A stretch of 34,378 nucleotides of DNA from Sulfuritalea sp. (GCA_030696505.1 JAUYSD010000317.1:1-34378), one strand, 5' to 3'; counted from the first letter of the stretch, positions 24,347-32,272 are shown. Made by a program: numbers and translations. Notes: generated from the sequence alone by a model not told the origin.

Positions 24347-25477
24347 TCAACCGAACATGATGACCTGGCGCACGGCTTCGCCAGCGGCCAGGCGGTCGAA
24401 GCCCTCGTTGATCTGGTCGAGCTTGAGGCGATGCGTGATGAGCTTGTCCACCGGCAGGCGTCCGGCCTGGAACAGGGCGATGTAATGCGGAATGTCGCGC
24501 GCCGGCACGGCCGAGCCGAGGTAGCAGCCCTTCAGCGTGCGCTCCTCGGCGACCAGATTCACCGCCGGTACGTTGAAGGTGTGGGACGGCGGCGGCAGGC
24601 TGCAGGTCACCGTGGTGCCGCCGCGCCGCGTGATCCGGTAGGCGGCGTCGAGCGCCTGCACCGAACTCGCGGCTTCGATCGCGATATCGACGCCGCCCCC
24701 GGTCGCGGCCTTGACCTGCGCCACGAGATCGGGATCGTCGGCACGAAAGGCTTGTGTCGCGCCCAGCGCCAGTGCGGTTTCGAGTTTCGCCGGCAGGGTA
24801 TCGATGGCGATCACTGCGCGCGCGCCGGCGGCCAGTGCGCCGAGCACGGCGGAGAGGCCGACGCCGCCCAAGCCCACCACGGCGACGGTCTGGCCCAGCT
24901 TTATCTGCGCCGAATTGATCGCCGCGCCGACGCCGGTCAGCACCGCGCAGCCGAACACGGCGGCGACGTCCTGCGGCAGGTCGGGGCTGACCTTGACCAG
25001 CGAGCCGCGGTTGCACACCGCGTATTCGGCGAAGCAGGAAACGCCGACCTGATGGTTGAGCGGCGTGCCGTCGGCGCGCGACAGATGGCGATGGCCGCCG
25101 ACCATGGTGCCGGCGGTGTTGGCCGCGGCGCCGGGTTCGCACAGCGCCGGACGGCCTTCGAGACAAGGCAGGCAATGGCCGCAGCTGGGGACGAAAACCA
25201 GGGCCACGGCATCGCCGCGCTTGAGATCGGTGACGCCCGGACCGGTTTCCTCGACGATGCCGGCGGCTTCGTGGCCGAGCGCCATGGGCATCGGCCGTGG
25301 GCGGTCGCCATTGACGATGGACAGGTCGGAATGGCACAGGCCGGCGGCCGTGATTTTGACCAGGACTTCGTTGGCGCCGGGACCGGCGAGGTTCACGGTC
25401 TCGATCGAAATCGGCCGGGTTTGCGCATAGGGGCGCGGTTGTTCCATCTGGCTCAGCACGGCGGCGCGGATTTGCAT
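24347..25477 (-). CDS. Zinc-dependent alcohol dehydrogenase (class III-like MDR)
   Basis: 376-aa medium-chain dehydrogenase. Catalytic zinc ligands Cys48 (GLCHSD) and His69 in GHEAAG; structural zinc cysteines at 99, 102, 105 and 113 (CGHCLPCLEGRPALC). The NAD-binding motif is VVGLGGVGL. Overall length and CEPG…GG…G pattern resemble aryl/benzyl-alcohol and formaldehyde dehydrogenase-like members; the exact alcohol is unknown. It is the first gene of a two-gene unit with metK, read from the 59-bp divergent spacer shared with the NlpC/P60 gene. Confidence 0.87.
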   Translation of the reverse strand: MQIRAAVLSQMEQPRPYAQTRPISIETVNLAGPGANEVLVKITAAGLCHSDLSIVNGDRPRPMPMALGHEAAGIVEETGPGVTDLKRGDAVALVFVPSCGHCLPCLEGRPALCEPGAAANTAGTMVGGHRHLSRADGTPLNHQVGVSCFAEYAVCNRGSLVKVSPDLPQDVAAVFGCAVLTGVGAAINSAQIKLGQTVAVVGLGGVGLSAVLGALAAGARAVIAIDTLPAKLETALALGATQAFRADDPDLVAQVKAATGGGVDIAIEAASSVQALDAAYRITRRGGTTVTCSLPPPSHTFNVPAVNLVAEERTLKGCYLGSAVPARDIPHYIALFQAGRLPVDKLITHRLKLDQINEGFDRLAAGEAVRQVIMFG

Positions 25478-25536
25478 GAGATTTTCTGCCTTGATCGGGT
25501 TAATTCGCTGCAGTGTAGCGGATTAGATTTGTTCCC

Positions 25537-26070
25537 ATGTCAGCTTCCCGCTATTCGCTTGCCGCCCTGCTCGCCAGCTCGACCCTGGTGCTCAACGCCT
25601 GTGGCGTCCTGCCGCCCGCCGGCCAGGCGCCGGCCGCGACCAGAGTTGGCGCTGGCACCCCGGCGGCACGACCCGCGGCGCCCAACGTCAACGACAAGGC
25701 CTATGACGTGGTGCTGTTCGCGCTGGGCCTGATCGAGACCGGCTACCGCTTCGGCGGCAAGAATCCGGAAGCCGGGCTCGATTGCAGCGGCATGGTCAGC
25801 TATGTGTTCCGCAAATCGGCGGACATGCAACTCGCCGGCTCGGCGGCCGACCTGGCGCGCCTGGGCAAGCCCGTCGCGGCGACGCAGCTGCGCCCCGGCG
25901 ACCTGGTGTTCTTCAACACGCGCAACAAGTCCTACTCGCACGTCGGCATCTACATCGGCGACGACCGCTTCGTCCATGCCCCCAACAGCCGCGGCAAGGT
26001 GCGCACCGAAAGCCTGAAGCAGGGCTGGTTCGCGGCGCGCTTCGAAGAAGGCCGCAGCTACTTCGACTGA
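25537..26070 (+). CDS. NlpC/P60-family lipoprotein endopeptidase
   Basis: 177-aa probable lipoprotein that cleaves peptidoglycan stem peptides. Lipobox VLNAC with lipidated Cys22. A proline/alanine linker (about 25-50) includes TRVGAGTPAA, coded by the dispersed repeat. The NlpC/P60 domain begins about 55: RFGGKNPEAGLDCSGMV with nucleophile Cys83, SHVGIYIG with His135 and FVHAPN with His147, a complete Cys-His-His triad. It is similar to the Spr/MepS group. Start ATG 25537. Promoter elements are not clear, although TTGATC at 25491-25496 could be a -35. Confidence 0.9.
   Translation: MSASRYSLAALLASSTLVLNACGVLPPAGQAPAATRVGAGTPAARPAAPNVNDKAYDVVLFALGLIETGYRFGGKNPEAGLDCSGMVSYVFRKSADMQLAGSAADLARLGKPVAATQLRPGDLVFFNTRNKSYSHVGIYIGDDRFVHAPNSRGKVRTESLKQGWFAARFEEGRSYFD
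25642..25666 (+). repeat. Dispersed short repeat, copy 7 (inside the NlpC lipoprotein gene)
   Basis: AGAGTTGGCGCTGG then CACCCCGGCGG, coding RVGAGTPA in the unstructured linker after the lipobox. Same reading frame and nearly the same peptide as in the FadB-like protein. Confidence 0.6.
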
Positions 26071-26410
26071 AGGCGTGACCCTGATCGCCACTACCGGAAA
26101 TCAGGTAGCCAAAATACGGCATTGCCGGTATTCCATCGGAATGGCGCCGAGAGTATCTTTTGCGTCGACTGTACGGCGGTGTCTGTTCGAATGCGCCGCA
26201 AGCGACCCGCTACTCCATCCTCGCGCAATGCGGGGCTTTCAAACTCCGGCCGGAGCAATCCAGCCGGGTTTTTTTTGCCCGGAACTATGGAGCACCGTCG
26301 CCATGCCAACCGGCTGTTCGCCACCCGGCCATGGCCCCAGTTCCGCCCCGGTTTCCACACAGTCAGCAGGGAAATCGTAAAATGCGACACAGCAGCATTT
26401 GTCCACCGCC
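26071..26410 (+). ncRNA. Structured leader or small RNA upstream of the GGDEF-EAL gene
   Basis: 340 bp without a gene. It can fold as ATTCC-ATC-GGAAT (around 26130-26142), CGGCG/CGCCG around 26174-26199, CCTCGC/GCGGGG with a GCAAT loop (26219-26235) and finally the terminator at 26246-26276. A terminated RNA ahead of a c-di-GMP gene suggests an attenuator, riboswitch or free sRNA. I could not match it to a known riboswitch class. Confidence 0.35.
26246..26276 (+). terminator. Rho-independent terminator 135 bp before the GGDEF-EAL gene
   Basis: CCGGC (26246-26250) pairs with GCCGG (26263-26267), followed by G and eight T (26269-26276). It ends either NlpC/P60 transcription, 175 bp downstream of that stop, or a leader RNA of the following gene. 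Confidence 0.7.
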
Positions 26411-28180
26411 ATGAATACTCCCACACCCGGTTTGCCTACCATCGATCTGAACTTGCCCGAGCGCAAAAAGGCAGAGCGAGAGGCGCTACGCCTGCTGCCG
26501 GCGCCCGAGGATCAGCAAGCGATCTTCCAGGCAATCCTCGACCATGCCCCATTGGCCATCTGGATGGTCGACGCGCAGGGACGCGTGCGCTTCGTCAGCC
26601 GCAACCTGTGCGATGCCACGGGCATTGCCGAAGACCGGTTTCTTGCCGCCGCCCATTACACCGACCTGCTGCCCGCGGCGGTCGCCGCGGCCTGCCGCCA
26701 GGCGGACCTGGAATGCCTCGCCCAGGAGACGCCGCACCTTGCGCAGATATGGCTGAACTTTGCCGACGGCCACGCGCACCTGCTGGAAATCACCCGGCTC
26801 GGCTTGCGCGACCAGGAGGGCGGCGTGCGCGGCATCGTCGGCTTGGCAACGGACGTGACCGAGCCCATCGAGCACGAAAAGCAGCTCGAACACATCGCGC
26901 ATTACGATGCCCTGACCGGCATGCCCAACCGCGCGCTACTGGCCGACCGCCTGTCGCAGGCGCTGGCGCGCGCCAAGCGCGACCGGGGCCTGCTCGCGGT
27001 ATGCCATCTCGACCTGGACGGCTTCAAGGCGGTGATCGACGGCAGCGGCCACGCGGTCGGCGACAGGGTGCTGGTGGAAGTCACGCGGCGCATCAAGGAA
27101 ACGGTGCGCGCAGACGACACGGTGGCCCGCCTCGGCGGCGACGAATTCGTCGTGCTGCTGGTCGGGCTGGAGGCCACCGAGGAATGCGTGGGCAGCCTGC
27201 ACCGCATGCTGGAAAGCATCCAGCAGCCAATCGACATCGATGGCACGGTACTCCAGCTCAGCGCGAGCATCGGCGTGGCGCTCTATCCCGCGGACGAGCA
27301 GGATGCGGAAACCCTGCTGCGTCATGCCCACCAGGCCATGTGCCTGGCCAAGCAGGCGGGACGCAACCGCTACCACCTGTTCGACGCCGCCAGCGACCTG
27401 CGCGCGCGTTCGCACCACGCGCTGTTGCAGCAGATCCGGCACGGCCTGGCGCATGGCGAATTCGAACTCCATTACCAGCCCAAGCTGGAGCTGCAGACTC
27501 GCCGCCTGGTCGGCGCCGAGGCGCTGATACGCTGGAACCACCCGCAGCGCGGACAACTGCTGCCGGCGGAATTCATGCGCACGGTGGAAAACACCGAACT
27601 CGAAATCGAGCTGGGCGACTGGGTGGTCGCCACCGCCGTCGAGCAGTTGCGGCAATGGCAGCAGGCCGGCTTCGATATCCAGTTGAGCATCAACATATCG
27701 GCCTATCACCTGCAGTCGCCCGGTTTCGTCGGCAAGCTGGGCGCCTGCGCAAGCCAGGGCGGAACCTGCCTGCAGCGCCTGCAGATCGAGGTGCTGGAAA
27801 CCGCGGCGCTGGAAGACATCGCTGGGATAGGCGCGCTGATCAAGGCCTGCCGGCAGTTCGGCGTGGGTTTCGCGCTGGACGACTTCGGCACCGGCTACAC
27901 TTCGATCACCTACCTGAGCAAGCTCGACGTGGATACCCTGAAGATCGACCAGTCCTTTGTGCGCGACATGCAGCAAAGCAAGGCCGACCATGCCATCGTG
28001 CAAGGCATCATCGCGCTGGCGCGGGCCTTCGAGATGCACATCGTGGCTGAAGGCGTGGAAACCGAGACGCACTATCAGGCGTTGCTGCAAATGGGCTGCG
28101 AGGTCGGCCAGGGCAACGGCATCGCGCCGCCGATGCCTGCGGCCGACCTGATTGCCTGGCGCGGGCTCCGGCCAGCCTGA
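26411..28180 (+). CDS. PAS-GGDEF-EAL cyclic-di-GMP signalling protein
   Basis: 589-aa cytoplasmic protein. PAS domain about 35-155 (ILDHAPLAIWMVDAQGRVRFV). GGDEF domain about 160-325 with intact GGDEF (242-246) and an I-site R233xxD236 five residues before it. However, the canonical FKxxND is FKAVID, so the Asn that binds the guanine base is Ile209. EAL domain from about 335: GAEALIRW (EAL 370-372), DDFGTGYTS, LKIDQSFV and EGVET all present. Best guess: an active phosphodiesterase with a GGDEF that binds but may not efficiently make c-di-GMP. Start ATG 26411; the hemerythrin gene follows after 47 bp. Confidence 0.9.
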   Translation: MNTPTPGLPTIDLNLPERKKAEREALRLLPAPEDQQAIFQAILDHAPLAIWMVDAQGRVRFVSRNLCDATGIAEDRFLAAAHYTDLLPAAVAAACRQADLECLAQETPHLAQIWLNFADGHAHLLEITRLGLRDQEGGVRGIVGLATDVTEPIEHEKQLEHIAHYDALTGMPNRALLADRLSQALARAKRDRGLLAVCHLDLDGFKAVIDGSGHAVGDRVLVEVTRRIKETVRADDTVARLGGDEFVVLLVGLEATEECVGSLHRMLESIQQPIDIDGTVLQLSASIGVALYPADEQDAETLLRHAHQAMCLAKQAGRNRYHLFDAASDLRARSHHALLQQIRHGLAHGEFELHYQPKLELQTRRLVGAEALIRWNHPQRGQLLPAEFMRTVENTELEIELGDWVVATAVEQLRQWQQAGFDIQLSINISAYHLQSPGFVGKLGACASQGGTCLQRLQIEVLETAALEDIAGIGALIKACRQFGVGFALDDFGTGYTSITYLSKLDVDTLKIDQSFVRDMQQSKADHAIVQGIIALARAFEMHIVAEGVETETHYQALLQMGCEVGQGNGIAPPMPAADLIAWRGLRPA

Positions 28181-28227
28181 TTCGCCGCGACCGGCGTCAC
28201 TGAAAATCAACAACAAGGGAGGGCGGC

Positions 28228-28707
28228 ATGGGGCAATTGGTGAGCTGGACCCCGGACCTGAGCGTGGGCATCGAGGCCATCGACGACCAGCACAAACGCA
28301 TCGTCGACTACATCAACCAGTTGCACGACGCGGGCTTGCGCAAGGACAGGGAAGCGATCGGCAGTGTGCTCGCCGAACTGATGGAATACACGGTGTCGCA
28401 CTTCAGTTTCGAGGAGGCGCTGATGGACCAGGCCCGCTATCGCTACGCGGCGCCGCACAAGAAGGTACATGAACTTTTCACGCGGCGCATCGCCGAGTAC
28501 CGGCACCGCTTCCAGCTGGGCGAAGACGTCGCCGTCGAAATGCAGGGCACCCTGATCAAGTGGCTGATGAATCACATCAAGCGCGAGGACATGAACTACG
28601 GCGAGGCGGTGCGCGCCAGCCTCGGCGAAGAGGGGCTCAAGCCGCAGGAAGTAGAGGCAGCCGTGCCGGCGGGTGGCGTCGTGCGCAAATTCTTCCGTCG
28701 CACTTAG
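28228..28707 (+). CDS. Bacteriohemerythrin
   Basis: 159-aa cytosolic di-iron O2-binding protein. All seven canonical ligands are visible: His22 (DDQHK), His58 and Glu62 (HFSFEE), His77 and His81 (HKKVH), His116 and Asp121 (NHIKRED). A ~30-residue basic tail follows the four-helix bundle. AAGGGAGG precedes the ATG. It follows the GGDEF-EAL gene on the same strand and may be cotranscribed, giving a possible oxygen link to c-di-GMP signalling, though that is only contextual. Confidence 0.93.
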   Translation: MGQLVSWTPDLSVGIEAIDDQHKRIVDYINQLHDAGLRKDREAIGSVLAELMEYTVSHFSFEEALMDQARYRYAAPHKKVHELFTRRIAEYRHRFQLGEDVAVEMQGTLIKWLMNHIKREDMNYGEAVRASLGEEGLKPQEVEAAVPAGGVVRKFFRRT

Positions 28708-28785
28708 GCGCGCAACACTCTCCCCCTTCAAGAGGGAGTTGGAAGAGGAGATGGGGCAGCGGCGGCAAACTCTCCCGCAATGCCT
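28708..28785. other. Convergent spacer with pyrimidine/purine hairpin
   Basis: CTCCC (28719-28724 region) can pair with GGGAG (28734-28738), followed by a G-rich stretch GAGATGGGGCAGCGG. It resembles the hairpin at 7716-7756 and is probably a termination zone between the hemerythrin and DUF1499 genes. Confidence 0.3.
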
Positions 28786-29271
28786 TCAGGGCTGTGCCAT
28801 ATAGGCCGCCCGGATCGCCTCGATGCGCTGCCGGTTAACCCCGAAATCCTTGCCCCCGAGTCGGCTGGCGCTGCGCAGTTCGATCGCGCCGCGCGCCGGA
28901 TCGACCCAGAACTCGATGTCGTCGGTGAATTTCAGCCAGCGCGTCGTGGCCTGCGCATACAGGTAGTCCGGCCGCTGCTCGACCACCGCGATGCCCGGCA
29001 GCGCAGCCAGCACCGCCGCCAGCGCCTGCATCGAGGCCGCCGCGGAGCCGCCGCGCAGGGGCAGCGGCTGGATCTGCGCATACTCCCGCTGCGGATGATC
29101 CGGATACAGCCCGGCCTGGCTCGATACGCTGTTGGGCGTCGGCGATGGCGGCTTCAGGCGGCCCTTGCTCACACCCAGGTCCGCCGGACGGCTGCCGCCC
29201 AACACGCCCAGTTGCACCAGGACCAGCGTCAGGACGAGGATGGCGGCGAGGATGTAGAGGGCGGTTTTCAT
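28786..29271 (-). CDS. DUF1499-family membrane-anchored protein
   Basis: 161-aa protein with an N-terminal anchor (TALYILAAILVLTLVLVQLGVL) and a DUF1499 domain. Family-typical stretches are NSVSSQAG (47-54), RWLKFTDDIEFWVD (about 111-124), and IELRSASRLGGKDFGVNRQRIE near the C-terminus. The function of DUF1499 is unknown. The spacer before its start carries a dispersed-repeat copy, and beyond that the cassette region begins. Base composition returns to the high-GC norm here. Confidence 0.85.
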   Translation of the reverse strand: MKTALYILAAILVLTLVLVQLGVLGGSRPADLGVSKGRLKPPSPTPNSVSSQAGLYPDHPQREYAQIQPLPLRGGSAAASMQALAAVLAALPGIAVVEQRPDYLYAQATTRWLKFTDDIEFWVDPARGAIELRSASRLGGKDFGVNRQRIEAIRAAYMAQP

Positions 29272-29289
29272 GGGCGAGATGCCTCCGCG

Positions 29290-29314
29290 AAAGTTGGCGC
29301 TGGCGCTACGGTGA
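29290..29314 (+). repeat. Dispersed short repeat, copy 8
   Basis: AAAGTTGGCGCTGGCG then CTACGGTGA, between the DUF1499 start and the end of the cassette region. Best full-length intergenic copy together with the one at 355-376. Confidence 0.6.
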
Positions 29315-29333
29315 TATTGGTTTTCAAGGCTCA

Positions 29334-29390
29334 GACTGACCGTCGGTACGCGGTCCTATTGCGCAGCGTGCAGCGGCCGCTATGTCAGGA
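29334..29390 (-). repeat. Degenerate attC-like site (attC3) after the NYN cassette
   Basis: Minus strand: TCCTGAC overlaps the NYN stop codon, and an imperfect palindrome runs to GTCAGTC (29334-29340). The central part on the plus strand (CGGTCCTATTGCGCAGCGT, 29351-29369) aligns with CGGCTTTATCGCGCAGCGT of attC1, 16 of 19 identical. The outer boxes deviate from RYYYAAC/GTTRRRY, so this is the weakest of the three. Confidence 0.4.
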
Positions 29391-29987
29391 CTCTGGCGGC
29401 AGTTCATAAGACACCTTGGTGCCTTCCACCTTGACGATGCCGCGACTGCAAAGCGAAGCGAACAACTGGGCAAGCTCTTGCTCGGAAAGCTCCTTCTTGA
29501 ACAGTGCGTGCAAGGTGCTGAGAAGGGTCTTTTGTGTTCGCGGCTTCGCTGCTTTTCGACGCACGAGGTCCGCAACGACGATTTCAATTTGTGCGCCTTG
29601 AGCGGCGGGCAATGCGGGTTTGAAGTACGGAATATCAGAGATACAGGTTGACCGCTGGGCGAAGACTTTCTTTCCCTTGAGGTGCTTTATCAACGGATCA
29701 AACCCTGAGTCCCTGGAGATGATGTGAAAGTACGCAGCCGGGTCTTCAGTCGAGAGAATTCCGATGTAGTAGGCAATGTGGAAGTCGAGTGCGTTGTTCC
29801 CTGCGGTTTCGAGGACCACATACTCGGCATTACTGCCGAGGGACTGGAGTGACGACGCCAATGCAACAGGAATCTTTGACTGATTGGGGCCGAGAAATAG
29901 CTTGACCTTGAATGGGCCATCTTTGAGCAGCCCGAGGTCCTTGGGTTGGACATTCTCGAAATCAACGAGGACGAAGTTCGTTCGCAT
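29385..29987 (-). CDS. NYN/PIN-like ribonuclease domain protein
   Basis: 200-aa protein. VLVDFENVQP (6-15) opens a NYN/PIN-like fold with the first acidic residues. ETAGNNALDFHIAYYIG (about 60-76) gives the second Asp, and ISRDSGFDPLIKHL (about 90-103) the third, a complete acidic centre for a metal-dependent RNase. A C-terminal region of ~70 residues (TLHALFKKELSEQELAQLFASL) looks like a small helical/winged helix. It lies alone in cassette C of the attC cluster, with lower GC than flanking genes. PIN/NYN RNases occur widely in toxin and antiphage contexts; the target is unknown. Confidence 0.78.
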   Translation of the reverse strand: MRTNFVLVDFENVQPKDLGLLKDGPFKVKLFLGPNQSKIPVALASSLQSLGSNAEYVVLETAGNNALDFHIAYYIGILSTEDPAAYFHIISRDSGFDPLIKHLKGKKVFAQRSTCISDIPYFKPALPAAQGAQIEIVVADLVRRKAAKPRTQKTLLSTLHALFKKELSEQELAQLFASLCSRGIVKVEGTKVSYELPPES

Positions 29988-30005
29988 GGGAATGAAGAGT
30001 TCAGC

Positions 30006-30067
30006 GTCTGACGTAGCCGGTCTGCCGCGCCCTATGCGGCAGGTCCTAGTTGACGGATTGGTTAGGC
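30006..30067 (-). repeat. attC-like recombination site (attC2)
   Basis: On the minus strand, GCCTAAC (30061-30067, exact RYYYAAC) begins 5 bp after the Shedu-like stop codon. It ends at GTCAGAC (30006-30012), one base off GTTRRRY. The centre is a stem CTGCCGC/GCGGCAG (30022-30042) with loop GCCCTAT. 62 bp in total, the right size and layout for an integron attC. The next gene starts 18 bp on. Confidence 0.65.
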
Positions 30068-30072
30068 TTCAT

Positions 30073-31470
30073 CTACGTTGCATGCGGGTAATAAATTTGC
30101 GTATCTCCGCCGGTGTCCCAAATCGGACCAAGTAGATTCTCGAAAACAGCCTTGGCGTTTTCATACACATCGTCGTAAGTCATGATCCGTAGTTTCGGAC
30201 TTTCGTTCATCATGGTTTGAAGCTTTCGGCGGTCTTTGGGAAGCAGTGATTGCGAACGACCTATTACGAGCAATCCGTGCGGATTCGGGGTAATGCCGGC
30301 TAGACCAAGCTCTCTTTGTACTGTTTGCAGATTGTCTTCAAGGTAGCGCTTCCAATCGACAATCTGACCGTGTGCATGTGTGAGGTCAGCAGTGGCATGG
30401 CCGTCTTGTCGGAACAGCTGCAAGGTTGAACGCTCAAGCTCTACAAGCAGATATTCCTGGGTGGCGTCCCGAAACACGAAGTCGGTAATTGTGGCTCCGA
30501 GTGGTAGCTTGGGCCACATTCGAACATGCGTCGGGCACAGAAGTATCGGGTGATTCTCCAAAAAGGTCTGTAGGAGTTGCTCCCGCTCGGGATTTGAGTC
30601 AAGCAGGACCTTGAAATCGGCTAGTAGTGCGGCGTACTGGCGACGAGCTGAGGCTCGGGGATCAAGAGCACTAAGTTGAGTATCCTTTGTTTGCGCTATT
30701 AGTGCTGCACCGAGCACGTCGTGTTCCGCCCACAAAGGGGCAAAATCGACGTTCCAGGCATCAAGCGTGAATCCTGGAAACACTTCGATGCATTCCCACC
30801 CAGCAATCAGGCGGATCGTGGAACGCGCAATGAAAGGTTGGCCGGGTGTGGTGATATCACTTTCAGCGCATAACTCTCCATGAAGTTCAAGATCAAACTG
30901 GTTTCGCACAGACAAGAGGCAATAAGGCTTGGCACCGGTAGTGACGACTTGTTGTGGGGGTACCAACTTTGTCTGAAACCAAATGCGGGCTGCGGCGATG
31001 TCATGGGAAGTCCCTTGCGAGGGTGAATGCACAGACAGTTTGAACTCGACGCCGAAGTTCTCATTGGTGGGATGAGGCGTGTCGAGCGACTCAATGTGTA
31101 CAAGGTTTTGCGATAACAACGCTGCAACCTCCGCGATACCTTGGGGTATGACGGCCACTGCCCACTTGCGTGCAGCATCCGTCTTCTTCTCGTATCGGAT
31201 GACGACACCGTTTGTGCAGATTGCCATAAGCAAGTTTCCGGGGTTCGCCATGTACTCGGGAATCTTGTCCCGAAGATGCGAATACTTTCCGTTGGCCGCA
31301 ACTAAGTCCTCAGCGGTCTTTATGTAGCTTTTGACAGCCAGAGAGACGGCATTCGCAGCAGCTTCCTGCTCTGGTGTCCACACGTCCGATGGCCCTTCGT
31401 CTACCTCGACAAATGCCATTGGACTCGCACCCTCAAGCTTGATCTGACCCTTCTTGCGCTCACGTGGCAT
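30073..31470 (-). CDS. Shedu-like (DUF4263) nuclease-domain protein, probable antiphage effector
   Basis: 465-aa protein. The last ~165 residues match the Shedu/SduA (DUF4263) domain: FLENHPILLCP (303-313), TITDFVF with Asp330, LLVELERS with Glu344/Glu346, and HGQIVDWKRYL (367-377). This is a PD-(D/E)xK-type arrangement in which the usual ELK reads ELE, so the lysine is missing or replaced. The ~300-residue N-terminal region is unassigned and probably regulatory, as in Shedu proteins. ATG 31468-31470 is preferred; ATG 31515 in frame would add 15 residues and overlap the upstream gene by 20 bp. It lies in the same cassette as the 229-aa protein, 25 bp downstream. Confidence 0.72.
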   Translation of the reverse strand: MPRERKKGQIKLEGASPMAFVEVDEGPSDVWTPEQEAAANAVSLAVKSYIKTAEDLVAANGKYSHLRDKIPEYMANPGNLLMAICTNGVVIRYEKKTDAARKWAVAVIPQGIAEVAALLSQNLVHIESLDTPHPTNENFGVEFKLSVHSPSQGTSHDIAAARIWFQTKLVPPQQVVTTGAKPYCLLSVRNQFDLELHGELCAESDITTPGQPFIARSTIRLIAGWECIEVFPGFTLDAWNVDFAPLWAEHDVLGAALIAQTKDTQLSALDPRASARRQYAALLADFKVLLDSNPEREQLLQTFLENHPILLCPTHVRMWPKLPLGATITDFVFRDATQEYLLVELERSTLQLFRQDGHATADLTHAHGQIVDWKRYLEDNLQTVQRELGLAGITPNPHGLLVIGRSQSLLPKDRRKLQTMMNESPKLRIMTYDDVYENAKAVFENLLGPIWDTGGDTQIYYPHAT

Positions 31471-31495
31471 ATTGTTTACCCAGAGGGTTACGCGG

Positions 31496-32185
31496 CTATG
31501 CAACTTCGGAGACATAAGCAATAAACGCTTTCCCCATGTCTGTGGTGCGTGACTCGACCATGCCCGTGCCGGTCATAGTGACGTTGAGAAACTGGCCTTG
31601 GTGAATGAGCCCTCGTGCCTGAAGGTCACGAACAATTTGTTCGTAGACCTCACGCCGGCCGCGAAGCGCGGGAAAACAGTGTTCGACAACCGCCGACACG
31701 CCACCCATGCCCCAGCCGGGGTACTGAATGTGATGCTGTTCCATCCAAAGGATAGGGCCATTGAAAAGCGCAAGCATGGCAAGGTGGGCGGGCGTCAGTT
31801 CGTCGACGAACTGGAGAAACATGAGCTGAAGCTGCTCGTCGGGGCCATGCGGAAGGCCCGCATGCAGAACCGCGCACTTCAATGCACTGAGCTTTTCATC
31901 TTGATGGTTGCGGAGAGCAATCTGCGTTGCTTGTAGCGCGACGGTAACGAAAATATCGTTTTGCGATAGCTTTTCGGCGGTAAGGTCAGCCACCCGCTGC
32001 TCTAGCTGCGACACAACCTCAGCCAGTTGTTTGAACCACTTCTCTTTCCTTCGTTCGATAGGCGGAGCGAACAACGTTTCAAGCAAAACGGACATCGGCC
32101 CACCTGCTGTGGGAACCGCACTGGCTATGCTTTTCACAACCGCGTGAATGGTGTCGCCTGTTGTTTTTTCGGGAGGTTGTTCCAT
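31496..32185 (-). CDS. Unknown 229-aa protein preceding the Shedu-like gene
   Basis: Not recognised. The N-terminal third has an amphipathic/hydrophobic glycine-rich stretch (SIASAVPTAGGPMSVLLETLF, about 19-39), then PPIERRKEKWFKQL leads into a likely coiled coil (about 47-75, QLAEVVSQLEQRVADL). The rest looks alpha-helical and ends in a possible winged helix (REVYEQIVRDLQARGLIHQGQF). ATG 32183-32185 has a good AGGAG 6 nt upstream and lies 15 bp after the core site of attC1, the usual spacing of a cassette's first gene. It could be a sensor, scaffold or membrane-acting partner of the Shedu-like protein. Confidence 0.75.
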   Translation of the reverse strand: MEQPPEKTTGDTIHAVVKSIASAVPTAGGPMSVLLETLFAPPIERRKEKWFKQLAEVVSQLEQRVADLTAEKLSQNDIFVTVALQATQIALRNHQDEKLSALKCAVLHAGLPHGPDEQLQLMFLQFVDELTPAHLAMLALFNGPILWMEQHHIQYPGWGMGGVSAVVEHCFPALRGRREVYEQIVRDLQARGLIHQGQFLNVTMTGTGMVESRTTDMGKAFIAYVSEVA

Positions 32186-32200
32186 AGCTGCTCCTAAGAC

Positions 32201-32269
32201 GCCCAACGTGGAGGTCACCGGCGCTGCGCGGCTTTATCGCGCAGCGTCCTGTGGACCGCAGGGTTAGAT
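32201..32269 (-). repeat. attC recombination site (attC1)
   Basis: On the minus strand ATCTAAC (32263-32269) and GTTGGGC (32201-32207) are exact RYYYAAC and GTTRRRY boxes, 69 bp end to end. The stem CGCTGCGCG (32222-32230) / CGCGCAGCG (32238-32246) has loop GCTTTAT, with a further GGTC match and bulges outside it. It starts 3 bp after the stop of the membrane-protein gene and is followed 15 bp later by the next gene. Best attC in the window. Confidence 0.75.
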
Positions 32270-32272
32270 TTC

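Noticed and set aside
26086-26130. Cyclic-di-GMP (GEMM-I) riboswitch, suggested by CAGGTAGCC before a GGDEF-EAL gene
   Set aside because: The GCAAA-type 5' motif and tetraloop/receptor elements are absent, and the upstream bases are the end of the NlpC gene.
26185-26192. GTTCGAAT resembling a tRNA T-loop
   Set aside because: No flanking 5-bp T-stem, anticodon arm or acceptor stem could be formed on either strand.
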